Part shown: in pieces, positions 27,304-35,048 of the stretch
Layout of the letters: each line of letters begins with the position of its first letter
Numbering within the stretch: position 1 is the first letter of the stretch
Assembly (NCBI RefSeq): GCF_000444995.1
Contig: NC_022049.1
Location: forward strand, 248,001 to 312,000
Direction of reading: 5' to 3'
Source of the DNA: Paracoccus aminophilus JCM 7686
GTDB taxonomy: Bacteria; Pseudomonadota; Alphaproteobacteria; Rhodobacterales; Rhodobacteraceae
DNA: 64,000 nucleotides
Notes under the pieces: model-generated
What the model was told of the DNA's origin: nothing
What the model saw: the letters and a program-made list of their open reading frames with translations, nothing else
The model's database searches: none
Position numbers and translations under genes: made by a program

Positions 27304-28923
27304 ATGACCTCCCCGATTTCTTCCCCGTTTTCCGCCTCCGCCTCCGCCACCGTCACGCTTGCCGGGCTCTCCTGGTCCACGCCTGACGGCCGCGCGCTTT
27401 TCAGCGGGCTCGACCTTGGCTTCGGCCCTGAACGCACCGGCATCGTCGGGCGCAATGGCACGGGCAAAAGCACGCTTCTGCGGCTGATCGCGGGCGATCT
27501 CGCGCCAGCCTCGGGGCGGGTGCAGGTCACGGGCCGGATCGCGATGATGCGCCAAGAGGCGATGGTCGCGCGCCATGACACGATTGCCGATCTCTTTGGC
27601 CTGCGCGCGGCGCTGACGCTGCTGGATCGTGCGGAGGCCGGGCTTGCCTCGCTCGAAGAGCTCGCCGAGGCCGATTGGACCCTGCCCGCGCGGCTGGACG
27701 CCGTGCTTGAACGCAGCGGCCTTGCCATCAGCCCCGAGACCCCGCTTGCGACGCTGTCGGGCGGGCAGCGCAGCCGCGCGGCTTTGGCCGGGCTGATCCT
27801 CGATGCGCCCGATCTTTTGCTGCTCGACGAACCGACGAACAACCTCGACCGCGCCGGGCGCGCGGCGGTGATCGGGCTGTTGCGCGACTGGACGGGCGGC
27901 GCGATCATCGTCAGCCATGACCGCGAACTCCTTGAGGAAATGGATGCGATCGTCGAGCTGACCTCGCTTGGCGCGACGCGTTATGGCGGCAATTACAGCG
28001 CCTTCCGCCAGAAAAAGGACGAGGAGCTGGCCACTGCCGCGCGCGGTCTAGCCCATGCCGAAAAGACCCGCAGCGAGATCGCGCGCCGCGCCCAGGACGC
28101 CGTCGAGCGCAAGGCGCGCCGCGACAGCGCGGGCGCGCGCGGCCGGGCCAAGGGCGATCAGCCGAAGATCCTGATGGATGCCGCCAAGGGCCGGGCCGAG
28201 GCTTCGGCGGGGGCCGGGGCGCGGCTGCGCGAGGCGCGGGGCGCCGCCGCCGATCAGGCCTTTGAGCGCGCGCGGGCGCGGATCGAGATCCTGACGCCGC
28301 TTGCGATGGAGGTGCCGCCAAGCGGGCTCGCAGCGGGCCGCGTCGCGCTGCGGCTGAGCGATCTGTGCGGCGGCCATGACCCCGCGCGCCCGCTGATCCG
28401 GGGCCTGTCGCTGACGCTCACCGGGCCCGAACGCGTCGTGCTGACGGGTCCGAACGGCAGCGGCAAGACCACGCTTCTCAAGCTCATCACCGGCGAGATC
28501 GCGCCGCAATCGGGCCGGGTCGAGCGCCCGGTTCCGATGGCGCGTCTCGATCAGCATATGGCGCTGCTCGCGCCGGGCGAGAGCCTGCGCGACAATTACC
28601 GCCGCCTGAACCCCGGCAGCGATGCGGGTCAGGCCCATGCCGCGCTGGCGCGGTTCGGCTTTCGCGCCGCTGATGCGCTGCGCCCGGCGGGGCAACTCAG
28701 CGGGGGCGAGCGGCTGCGCGCGGGGCTCGCCTGCACGCTCGGCGGCGCGCCGGTGCCGATGCTTCTGATCCTCGACGAGCCGACGAACCATCTCGACCTC
28801 GACGGCATCGCCGCGCTGGAGGCCGCGCTCGCCCGCTATGACGGCGCGGTGCTGGTCGTCTCGCATGACGAAAGTTTCCTGGCCGCGCTTGGGCCAAGCC
28901 GTCGGATCACGCTTGGGGCGTGA
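27304..28923 (+). CDS. ABC-F family ATPase
   Basis: A soluble 539-residue protein with two ABC ATPase domains and no membrane segment. First domain: GRNGTGKST, LSGGQRSR, LLLLDEPTNN; second: GPNGSGKTT, LSGGERLR, LLILDEPTNHLDLDG. An Arg/Ala-rich linker (residues about 240-330) joins them, shorter on motif content than classical EttA linkers. ABC-F proteins act on the ribosome (translation factors or antibiotic protection). Another ATG four codons upstream is possible; neither has a strong ribosome site. It converges with the MFS gene. Confidence 0.85.
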   Translation: MTSPISSPFSASASATVTLAGLSWSTPDGRALFSGLDLGFGPERTGIVGRNGTGKSTLLRLIAGDLAPASGRVQVTGRIAMMRQEAMVARHDTIADLFGLRAALTLLDRAEAGLASLEELAEADWTLPARLDAVLERSGLAISPETPLATLSGGQRSRAALAGLILDAPDLLLLDEPTNNLDRAGRAAVIGLLRDWTGGAIIVSHDRELLEEMDAIVELTSLGATRYGGNYSAFRQKKDEELATAARGLAHAEKTRSEIARRAQDAVERKARRDSAGARGRAKGDQPKILMDAAKGRAEASAGAGARLREARGAAADQAFERARARIEILTPLAMEVPPSGLAAGRVALRLSDLCGGHDPARPLIRGLSLTLTGPERVVLTGPNGSGKTTLLKLITGEIAPQSGRVERPVPMARLDQHMALLAPGESLRDNYRRLNPGSDAGQAHAALARFGFRAADALRPAGQLSGGERLRAGLACTLGGAPVPMLLILDEPTNHLDLDGIAALEAALARYDGAVLVVSHDESFLAALGPSRRITLGA

Positions 28924-28935
28924 GGGCGGGCGGCC

Positions 28936-30159
28936 TCAGCCGCCCTGCCCGACCCGCGCGCGCCCCTGCCGCGCGGCGAGCCAGATCAGCGCCAGCGCGG
29001 CGGCGGCGAGCCAAGGCAGCAGCATCAGGTTCAGCCGCTGCCAGCCGAGATGGTTCAGCAGCGTCGCCGCGCCAAAAGAGCAACCGATCCCGATCGCGAA
29101 AATCGTCATGTCATTGGTGGCCTGCGCGCGGCCGCGCTCGGCTGCGGTGTAAGTCGTGGTCAGCAGCGTCGTGCCACCGATGTACAGGAAGTTCCAGCCA
29201 ATCCCGAGCAGCACCAAGGCGCTGGCAAAAGAGGAAAATCCGGTGCCGGTCATAGTCAAAAGGACATGGCCGGTCAGCACCGCGACCCCGGTCAGCATGA
29301 TGCGCAAGGTGCCAAAGCGGGAAACCAGCGCGCCGGTGAAGAAGGATGGCAGGAACATGCCCAAAACATGCATCTGGATCACCGTGGTCGAGGCGTCGAG
29401 CCCGTGGTGATGCGCCTTCATCGCCAAAGGCGTCGCGGTCATGGCAAGGATCATCACGCCATAACCCGTCGCCGCGCCAAAGAGCGCGACAAGATAGGCG
29501 GGCTGGCTCACGATCTCGCGCCAGCTTCGCCCGGAGCCCACGGCGGCGACGGGGGCCGCGCCGCCGCGGCCCAGCCCCAAAAGCACCAGCATCGCCGCGA
29601 TGGAAATCGCGGAAAGCAGCAGGAAAGAGCCCGAATATTCGACCGCCAGAAGCCCCGCGCCATAGCGGCCAAGCAAAGGCCCGAAGAGCGCGGCAATGAC
29701 GCCGCCCGCCATGACCAGCGAAATCGCGCGGGCGCGGAAGGCGTCATCGGCAACCTCTCCGGCGGCGAAACGGTAAAATTGCGCGAAAGATTGATAGGTG
29801 CCGATCAGGAAGGTGCCAAATGCGAGCAGGATCAGCGAGCTGATCCAGATCCCCGCCGCCGCGACCAGCCCGCCCGCGACGCCAAGCCCTGCGCCCAGGA
29901 GGAATCCCGGCCGCCGTCCGACCCGCGCCATCCACATCGAGGCGGGAAACATCGCCGCCGCCGTGCCCAGAAACATCGCGCCGACCGGCAGGGTCGCGAG
30001 CGCCGGATGGGGCGCGATCTTCGCCCCCGCAAGCGCGCCCACCGCCATCACCATGACCGAGGCGGTCTGGAAGAGGGCCTGTGCGGCGGCAAGGACGAAA
30101 ACCTGAGCCCGCGCCGGGCTCGCCGAGATCGGACGGGGGGAAATCTGGGGGTCGGGCAT
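28936..30159 (-). CDS. MFS transporter
   Basis: A 407-residue major facilitator with about 12 transmembrane helices. The MWMARVGRRPGFLLGAGLG segment is the loop 2-3 signature, and a long cytoplasmic loop follows helix 6 (LGRGGAAPVAAVGSGRS). It is probably an exporter of a small molecule. GGAG lies before the chosen ATG. It is divergent from the ArsR-rhodanese gene with an inverted repeat between them, so its expression is likely controlled by that repressor. Confidence 0.82.
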   Translation of the reverse strand: MPDPQISPRPISASPARAQVFVLAAAQALFQTASVMVMAVGALAGAKIAPHPALATLPVGAMFLGTAAAMFPASMWMARVGRRPGFLLGAGLGVAGGLVAAAGIWISSLILLAFGTFLIGTYQSFAQFYRFAAGEVADDAFRARAISLVMAGGVIAALFGPLLGRYGAGLLAVEYSGSFLLLSAISIAAMLVLLGLGRGGAAPVAAVGSGRSWREIVSQPAYLVALFGAATGYGVMILAMTATPLAMKAHHHGLDASTTVIQMHVLGMFLPSFFTGALVSRFGTLRIMLTGVAVLTGHVLLTMTGTGFSSFASALVLLGIGWNFLYIGGTTLLTTTYTAAERGRAQATNDMTIFAIGIGCSFGAATLLNHLGWQRLNLMLLPWLAAAALALIWLAARQGRARVGQGG

Positions 30160-30205
30160 CAGCGCGCTCCTGCGGCATTGCCGGAGGACAGGCCGCATGT
30201 TATGA

Positions 30206-30231
30206 TTCATTCAATAATTATGTTGAATGAA
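30206..30231. promoter_or_regulatory. ArsR-type operator
   Basis: TTCATTCAA, eight bases, TTGAATGAA: a perfect 9-bp inverted repeat in an AT-rich segment between the divergent MFS and ArsR-rhodanese genes. ATTCA-type dyads are characteristic of ArsR/SmtB operators. The position, 12 bases before the ArsR ATG and about 47 from the MFS ATG, would allow control of both. Confidence 0.75.
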
Positions 30232-30242
30232 ATAACGTTCCC

Positions 30243-30959
30243 ATGTCCAACCTGTCAATCGCCAATCCGAAAGCGGCGCTCTATGAGCAATTCGCAGGCG
30301 TCGCCAAGTCGCTGGGAAATCCGCAACGCCTTGAAATCATCGAACATCTTGCCCAAGCACCGCGCAGCGTCGAGGCCCTGGCGGCTAAGCTGTCTTTGCC
30401 CGTCGCCAATGTCTCGCAGCATCTTCAGGCGATGCGCCGGGCCGGGCTTTTAAGCACGAGGCGCGACGGGAAGTTCGTGATTTATCACCTCTCGGGTGAC
30501 AGCGTGCTCGCGGCTTTCGCTGCGATTCGCGCGGTGGCCGAGCAGCAATCCGCCGAGGTCGAGCGCGTCGTGCGCGGCTGGTTCGACGCCCGTGACGATG
30601 CCGAGCCGGTCTCGCATGAGGAACTCTCCGCGCGGATGGAGGCCGATCTCGTCACCGTCATCGACGTGCGCCCCGCCGATGAATTCGCGCTTGGCCATCT
30701 GCCCGGCGCGATCAATCTGCCGCTGCAAGAGCTGGTGGAGGATCTGCGGCAGGATCTCGAGGGACATCTCGGGCGGCTTGGCGCGCGGCTTGGCGGGCAG
30801 CTTGGCGCGGGCCGTGAAATCGTCGCCTATTGTCGCGGCCCGTGGTGCGTTTTGTCCTTCGAGGCGGTCGCGATGCTGCGCCAGCATGGGCTGCAAGCGC
30901 GCCGTCTGAAGGACGGCCTGCCGGAATGGCGCGCGGCGGGCTATGCGGTCGAGACCTGA
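30243..30959 (+). CDS. ArsR-type repressor fused to rhodanese
   Basis: A 238-residue two-domain protein. Residues about 15-95 are an ArsR winged helix (LGNPQRLEIIEHLAQAPRSV, LSLPVANVSQHLQAMRRAG); residues about 130-235 are a rhodanese domain with VTVIDVRPADEFALGHLPGAINLP and the active-site loop AYCRGPWCVLSFEAV (Cys near 196, with a second Cys four residues later). The linker of the rhodanese domain holds three 12-base repeats (30774-30809). Such fusions sense reactive sulfur or related stress. It probably represses itself and the divergent MFS gene. Confidence 0.88.
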   Translation: MSNLSIANPKAALYEQFAGVAKSLGNPQRLEIIEHLAQAPRSVEALAAKLSLPVANVSQHLQAMRRAGLLSTRRDGKFVIYHLSGDSVLAAFAAIRAVAEQQSAEVERVVRGWFDARDDAEPVSHEELSARMEADLVTVIDVRPADEFALGHLPGAINLPLQELVEDLRQDLEGHLGRLGARLGGQLGAGREIVAYCRGPWCVLSFEAVAMLRQHGLQARRLKDGLPEWRAAGYAVET

Positions 30960-31052
30960 CGCGCCCCGCTCTAAGGCGCCCGGCCAAAGCGCTTGACCCG
31001 GCCCTGCGATTGGCAAAAGCCTGACCGCATCGCTGACAACAGGAACTGCCCC

Positions 31053-31424
31053 ATGCCCCAGATCATCGACACCGCAACGCGCAAGCTGCTGGTTCTGGAA
31101 GAGACCGGCCCGGCGCTCGAAAAACCGAGCGATGCCAATGACATCCTGTCTCTGGCCAGCGCGGCAGGGGCGGATTTCGTTGCGATTCCAGCGAGCCGGC
31201 TCGGCCCCGATTTCCTGCGGCTTGAAACCCGGCTTGCGGGCGAGGTCTTTCAGAAATTCGTAAACTACCGCCTTGGCTGCGCCATTCTGGGCGATCTGTC
31301 CGCGGCACTGGCGGCGAGCAAGGCTCTGCGTGATTTCGTCGGCGAGACCAACAAGACCGCGAACAAAGACGGCGCGATCTGGTTCGCGCAAGATCTCGAC
31401 GCACTTCTGGCGCGGCTGGCCTAG
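31053..31424 (+). CDS. DUF4180 domain protein
   Basis: A 123-residue protein matching the DUF4180 family: KLLVLEETGPALEKPSDAND, ILSLASAAGADFVAIPASRL, FLRLETRLAGEVFQKFVNYR, LGCAILGD, FVGETNKTANKDGAIWF. Function is unknown. There is no signal peptide or membrane segment. CAGGAACTGCC lies before the selected ATG. It is the last ordinary gene before the low-GC flank of the peptide cluster. Confidence 0.75.
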   Translation: MPQIIDTATRKLLVLEETGPALEKPSDANDILSLASAAGADFVAIPASRLGPDFLRLETRLAGEVFQKFVNYRLGCAILGDLSAALAASKALRDFVGETNKTANKDGAIWFAQDLDALLARLA

Positions 31425-31940
31425 GGCTGCTGGTCGGGGTCAACCGTCCGTCGCCAATCCGTTCGACAAGCTCCCTTCTGGAGCATTCAAGATGATTACC
31501 CTCGCCGTCTTACGCTTCGCATCCAGGGTTTGATGCTGTCGCCCATGGTTACACTCATTGCGACGCTCTCCCTCGTCGAATGAGCAGAATTTCGCTGGGA
31601 AATACCAAGGTCATGATCTTGATTTCACTCGATGCGCATTCAAACTGAACCGAGTTCCGCTCAAATGGCGAAGTAAATTTCACCTTTTTGTGATGCAGGC
31701 AAAATTCCGCCGCAAGTGCGAAAAGCTAAGCGAAGTATCGCAACGGACTGCCTTCCGATTACCGGCATGAATTCCATTAAATCCGACAGTTAGCCGAAGT
31801 TATCCATTGTCGAATTAGACGGCAGAATAGACTGAAAGTTTTCTTTTGCGCACGCGGCAGCAATGTTAGCTTCGAAATTGTCAAGAAATAGAAATTGAAT
31901 TGCTGTTTCTTGATTTAATTCTGCAAATGGAGGACTAAAC
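31425..31940. other. low-GC upstream region of the peptide cluster
   Basis: About 515 bases whose GC content drops sharply compared with the rest of the window, especially from 31550 on. A 70-codon frame at 31558-31770 has no recognisable similarity or ribosome site. The promoter of the cluster must lie here; TTGTCA at 31879-31884 is a possible -35 element, but I cannot assign a matching -10. The composition suggests a transferred segment border. Confidence 0.5.
31881..31913. promoter_or_regulatory. 8-bp inverted repeat before precursor gene
   Basis: TCAAGAAA, 17 bases, TTTCTTGA. It ends 27 bases before the precursor ATG and immediately upstream of its GGAGG ribosome site. It could be an operator or a leader-RNA hairpin. 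No regulator gene is present in the cluster to pair with it. Confidence 0.45.
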
Positions 31941-32129
31941 ATGACGAAAGACACTTTCGACACCCATGTCTTCGACATTGCCGGAGACGATCATCTGGAC
32001 CTCTTCGCTGAAGAGCTTCCCGAACAAGTGCAACTGCTGTCCGACTGCCTCAGCTCGGCAAGTTCGGCAAGCTGCTGCACCTGTACGGGCAGCTTCGGCT
32101 CGGTTGGGTCTGTGATCAGCTGCGGCTAA
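31941..32129 (+). CDS. RiPP precursor peptide (azole/dehydroamino-acid type)
   Basis: A 62-residue peptide with the leader/core split expected of a modified peptide. Residues 1-35 are acidic (DTHVFDIAGDDHLDLFAEEL) and resemble thiopeptide leaders with their VFELAD-like motif. The C-terminal part is built only from Cys, Ser, Thr, Gly and small hydrophobics: DCLSSASSA followed by SCCTCTGSFGSVGSVISCG. Five Cys, twelve Ser and two Thr (residues 34-62) are candidate sites for azoles and dehydroalanines. GGAGG lies nine bases upstream of the ATG. It is the first gene of the cluster, separated from the rest by a putative hairpin. The exact leader cleavage point cannot be read; after Ser34 or Ala43 are both plausible. 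Confidence 0.85.
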   Translation: MTKDTFDTHVFDIAGDDHLDLFAEELPEQVQLLSDCLSSASSASCCTCTGSFGSVGSVISCG

Positions 32130-32148
32130 GCAGATCAGCCAAAACGAA

Positions 32149-32194
32149 CGAGAGATAACCATTCGTCTTTTACAAGGCGCATGATCATCTCTCG
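32149..32194 (+). promoter_or_regulatory. possible attenuator hairpin after precursor
   Basis: CGAGAGAT and ATCTCTCG flank a 30-base loop between the precursor stop and the sulfur-carrier gene. Such a structure could make the small precursor transcript more abundant than the downstream enzyme mRNA. The long loop makes it a modest prediction. Confidence 0.4.
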
Positions 32195-32362
32195 CCGCGA
32201 TGGCTTGGCTGGCGGATCTGTTTTCGAGACCGAATCCGTCAGCCTCCACACATATTCTTCATACCATAGCACGATATAAAAGTCCACTGATTCCGCTTTT
32301 GCGGGCTCGGAGAAGTTTTCCCAAAAGGCGGCGAAATCCCGCCCATGGAAGGAGAAGTTCCG

Positions 32363-32641
32363 ATGCAGATTACAATCGAAGTGCCATCCGGATTACGCCA
32401 ATATTGTAATGGCGCGCGAGAAATCAGAGTCTCCGATTCCACGAATTTCCCTACAATGATCATGCAATTGTCGGCGCATTATCCCGGCCTGACCCGACGC
32501 ATTGTTGCCCCTGGTGGCGGATTTTATGACTTCGTCGGTGTCTTTCTCAATCAGAAAAGTCTCGCCGGAACGGCCTCGGACGAAATCAAGCTTCAGGACG
32601 GTGATGTGGTCTCATTGATCCCCGCAATGGCGGGAGGCTAA
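32363..32641 (+). CDS. MoaD/ThiS-like sulfur-carrier protein
   Basis: A 92-residue ubiquitin-fold protein. MQITIEVPSGLRQYC starts the first strand, followed by STNFPTMIMQLSAHYPGL, VGVFLNQKS and DEIKLQDGDVVSLIPAMAGG; the protein ends exactly in Gly-Gly, the C-terminus that E1-like enzymes adenylate and thiocarboxylate. Its gene is followed one base later by an E1-rhodanese fusion. The role inferred here is to deliver sulfur as a C-terminal thiocarboxylate to the TfuA/YcaO pair encoded 16 kb downstream in the same cluster. An ATG six codons earlier overlaps the AAGGAG ribosome site, so the later ATG is correct. GC is lower than average. Confidence 0.85.
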   Translation: MQITIEVPSGLRQYCNGAREIRVSDSTNFPTMIMQLSAHYPGLTRRIVAPGGGFYDFVGVFLNQKSLAGTASDEIKLQDGDVVSLIPAMAGG

Positions 32642-32642
32642 G

Positions 32643-33767
32643 ATGGGACATTTCGACCGGATTGGTGGACGGCGCCCGAAGATCGGGAGCCTCAACCCGC
32701 AGCAATTCGCGCGCTACCGTCGGCAACTCATCCTCGATCAGATCGGTGTTGGCGGCCAACTCGCGCTGACGAGATCGCGGGTTCTGGTGATCGGCACAGG
32801 CGGTCTGGGCGCGCCCGCACTTCTCTATCTTGTCGCGGCGGGGGTCGGACAGATCGTCCTCGTTGATTTCGACACAGTCGATGAATCCAATCTGCACCGC
32901 CAAATTCTCTTTGCAGAACAAGATATTGGCCGCGCCAAAACGCTGGCCTCACAGGAGCGCCTGGGCGCGCTCAACAGCGACGTCGAGATCGTCGTAATCG
33001 AAGAGCGGTTGAGCGACGACAATGCCCGAAGCATCATCCGCGACTGCGATGTCGTGGTTGACGGCACCGATAATTTCCGCGCCCGCTACGCGATCAACGA
33101 CGCAGCCGTCGCGGCGGGGATCCCGATTGTATCCGCGTCGGTCATGCAGTTCGAAGCCCAACTAAGCGTGCTCGATCCCGCCGCGGGCGGTCCCTGCTAT
33201 CGCTGTCTCTATCCCAATGCTCCGCCACCCGATTTAGCGCCAAGCTGTGCAGAAGCCGGAGTCGTTGGGGTATTGCCCGGCATTATTGGCTGCCTGCAAG
33301 CGAATGAGGTTATCAAGCTGATTTGTGGTTTCGGCAGGCCAATGATCGGGCGTCTGCTGACCTTTGAAGCGACAGAAACCACGTTTCGCGAATTCGCAAT
33401 TCGCCGCCGAATGGATTGCCCCTGTTGCGCTGAAGTGCAGCCCCGGCTCCCGCGTGAAACTCACCGCGAGGTGACCGAAATCTCCTGCGCCGAGTTACGC
33501 GAACTTCTGGGCGAGAACAGGGCCTTGACGCTTCTTGATGTGCGGGATGAGAATGAACGCATCTACCGTATCGCCGCATCTCAAGGCATTCCCCTTAGCG
33601 AAATCATCGACCGACTGGCCGAAATCCCCAAAGACCGCGCTATCATTTGCATTTGCCAAAAGGGCAAACGCTCGCATCTGGCCGCGCAAATATTGATGTC
33701 CGCCGGGTTTACGGAAGTTTACAGCGTCAAAGGCGGTATGGATGAATGGGGGCGCCGCAATGCGTGA
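32643..33767 (+). CDS. E1-like ThiF/MoeB protein with rhodanese domain
   Basis: A 374-residue sulfur-activating enzyme. Residues about 20-265 are the adenylating domain: VLVIGTGGLGAPALLYL, LVDFDTVDESNLHRQ, DGTDNFRARYAIND, the Cys of PSCAEAGVVGVLPG near 201, and zinc pairs CYRC and CPCC. Residues about 280-374 are a rhodanese with LLDVRDENERIYRIAASQGIP and active loop CICQKGKRSHLAAQIL (Cys of CQKGKRS near 336), ending GGMDEW. This is the complete MoeBR/MOCS3 architecture, able to adenylate the adjacent carrier's Gly-Gly and transfer persulfide sulfur. Its inclusion in a peptide cluster points to sulfur supply for peptide modification. Confidence 0.9.
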   Translation: MGHFDRIGGRRPKIGSLNPQQFARYRRQLILDQIGVGGQLALTRSRVLVIGTGGLGAPALLYLVAAGVGQIVLVDFDTVDESNLHRQILFAEQDIGRAKTLASQERLGALNSDVEIVVIEERLSDDNARSIIRDCDVVVDGTDNFRARYAINDAAVAAGIPIVSASVMQFEAQLSVLDPAAGGPCYRCLYPNAPPPDLAPSCAEAGVVGVLPGIIGCLQANEVIKLICGFGRPMIGRLLTFEATETTFREFAIRRRMDCPCCAEVQPRLPRETHREVTEISCAELRELLGENRALTLLDVRDENERIYRIAASQGIPLSEIIDRLAEIPKDRAIICICQKGKRSHLAAQILMSAGFTEVYSVKGGMDEWGRRNA

Positions 33768-33778
33768 CACGGCGATAT

Positions 33779-33931
33779 TTACCCCTTTCGCGATTTCGTC
33801 GCTGCCCAGATTGCAACGGCAACACCCACGCCGACCGCAATCGAGACGCCAGCATTGCTTGAACGCGACATGGCCAAGGCCACAGCAAGGCCAACAGCTA
33901 TCGCAACAGCCGTCGAGGTTGATCCGCGCAT
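33779..33931 (-). CDS. 50-residue two-helix membrane protein
   Basis: On the strand opposite to the cluster, a frame with a good ribosome site (AAGGGAGAACACG then ATG) encodes 50 residues: TAVAIAVGLAVALA forms one hydrophobic segment, a polar MSRSSNAG turn follows, then VSIAVGVGVAVAIWAA and a basic tail KSRKG. The two small-residue helices suggest a membrane hairpin. Its stop is 12 bases past the E1-rhodanese stop, so the genes converge. Possible roles are immunity to the product, a small membrane regulator or a helper of the exporters; none is shown by the sequence. Small size keeps confidence moderate. Confidence 0.5.
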   Translation of the reverse strand: MRGSTSTAVAIAVGLAVALAMSRSSNAGVSIAVGVGVAVAIWAATKSRKG

Positions 33932-34028
33932 CGTGTTCTCCCTTCGCTGACAGGAACGGCTTTTCCCGTTTCCGTCGGCGAGGCTAGCACGGACGCTTTT
34001 CGTCTACCACCGACCCAAGGAGGTCCCA

Positions 34029-35048
34029 ATGACCCCGAGAACCGGCCTTTCCACGCTCGCCTATTCCGCCCCGCATATTCAGGATTCCGAGAGCCTTGCC
34101 GCAACAGAAAACCGCCCCTTCGCGATTAAAACATCGAACCTTTTCAAGACCTACCGAAATGGCGGTAAAGTCGTCGATGCTCTGGGCGGGGTGGAACTCG
34201 CAGTCGAGCGTGGCGAGTTCATCGGCGTGCTTGGTCCGAATGGTGCAGGCAAAACCTCGCTCATCGAAATCCTCGAAGGGATCCGTCAACCCGATCAAGG
34301 CGAGGTCGAGGTTTTGGGAACAAAGGTGCAGGATCAAAAGGCCATGCAAAAGGTCCGGGCTCGGATCGGGATCGCGCTGCAACATTCGGTTCTTCCCCCC
34401 TTAACCACAGTCGCCGAGCTCTTGTCATTCCAGCGCGGGCTTTATGACAGCAAAGTCGATCCCGAAATGATCATGGACCTTGTCGGGCTCAGCGATCAGC
34501 GTGCCAAGCGGGTTGGCGGCCTGTCGGGCGGGCAGCAGCAACGCGTCGCGATTGCGATGGCTTTGATGGGCGATCCCGATCTGATGTTTCTCGACGAGCC
34601 CACATCGCAACTCGATCCCCATGCCCGGTTGGCGCTTTGGGAAATCCTCTATGCACAGCGCAACCGCCGCAACACATCGGTGCTGATCACCACCCATCAG
34701 ATGGAAGAGGCGCAGCGGATCTGTGACCGCGTCTTGATCATCGACAAGGGCAAGATCATTGCCGAAGGCGCGCCGAACGATTTGATCCGCCGCCATTTTC
34801 GCCATCGCCGCGTCTATTTCGTGACCGCGGGCGATGTGCAGATAGAGACCAGCCAGAGCGATCATCAGGTCATCCAGCTTCGCGACGGGCGCGCCCAACA
34901 TCAGATCCTCTCGAGCGCGCCGCTAGAGATGCTTGCAGAGATGTCCGCGCGATATGGCGACAAGCTGACCGAAGTCAGCATCGCTGAGCCGACGCTTGAA
35001 GATCTGTTCTTGAAACTTACCCCACATGCAGCCCGGAGGGTTCAGTGA
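34029..35048 (+). CDS. ABC transporter ATPase (ABC-2 exporter)
   Basis: A 339-residue DrrA/CcmA-type ATPase: GPNGAGKTSLIEILEG (Walker A, near 74), LSGGQQQRVAIAMAL (signature), LMFLDEPTSQLDP (Walker B) and THQMEEAQRICDRV (H-loop). A 40-residue polar N-terminal extension and a C-terminal dimerisation-type region (about 260-335) flank the core. AAGGAGG precedes the ATG. Its stop overlaps the start of the permease gene (TGATG). Together they should export the mature peptide or confer self-resistance. Confidence 0.88.
   Translation: MTPRTGLSTLAYSAPHIQDSESLAATENRPFAIKTSNLFKTYRNGGKVVDALGGVELAVERGEFIGVLGPNGAGKTSLIEILEGIRQPDQGEVEVLGTKVQDQKAMQKVRARIGIALQHSVLPPLTTVAELLSFQRGLYDSKVDPEMIMDLVGLSDQRAKRVGGLSGGQQQRVAIAMALMGDPDLMFLDEPTSQLDPHARLALWEILYAQRNRRNTSVLITTHQMEEAQRICDRVLIIDKGKIIAEGAPNDLIRRHFRHRRVYFVTAGDVQIETSQSDHQVIQLRDGRAQHQILSSAPLEMLAEMSARYGDKLTEVSIAEPTLEDLFLKLTPHAARRVQ

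Noticed and set aside
31558..31770. A 70-codon plus-strand frame upstream of the precursor, considered as a second precursor or leader gene
   Set aside because: No ribosome site, no Cys/Ser-rich core, basic composition unlike a RiPP leader.
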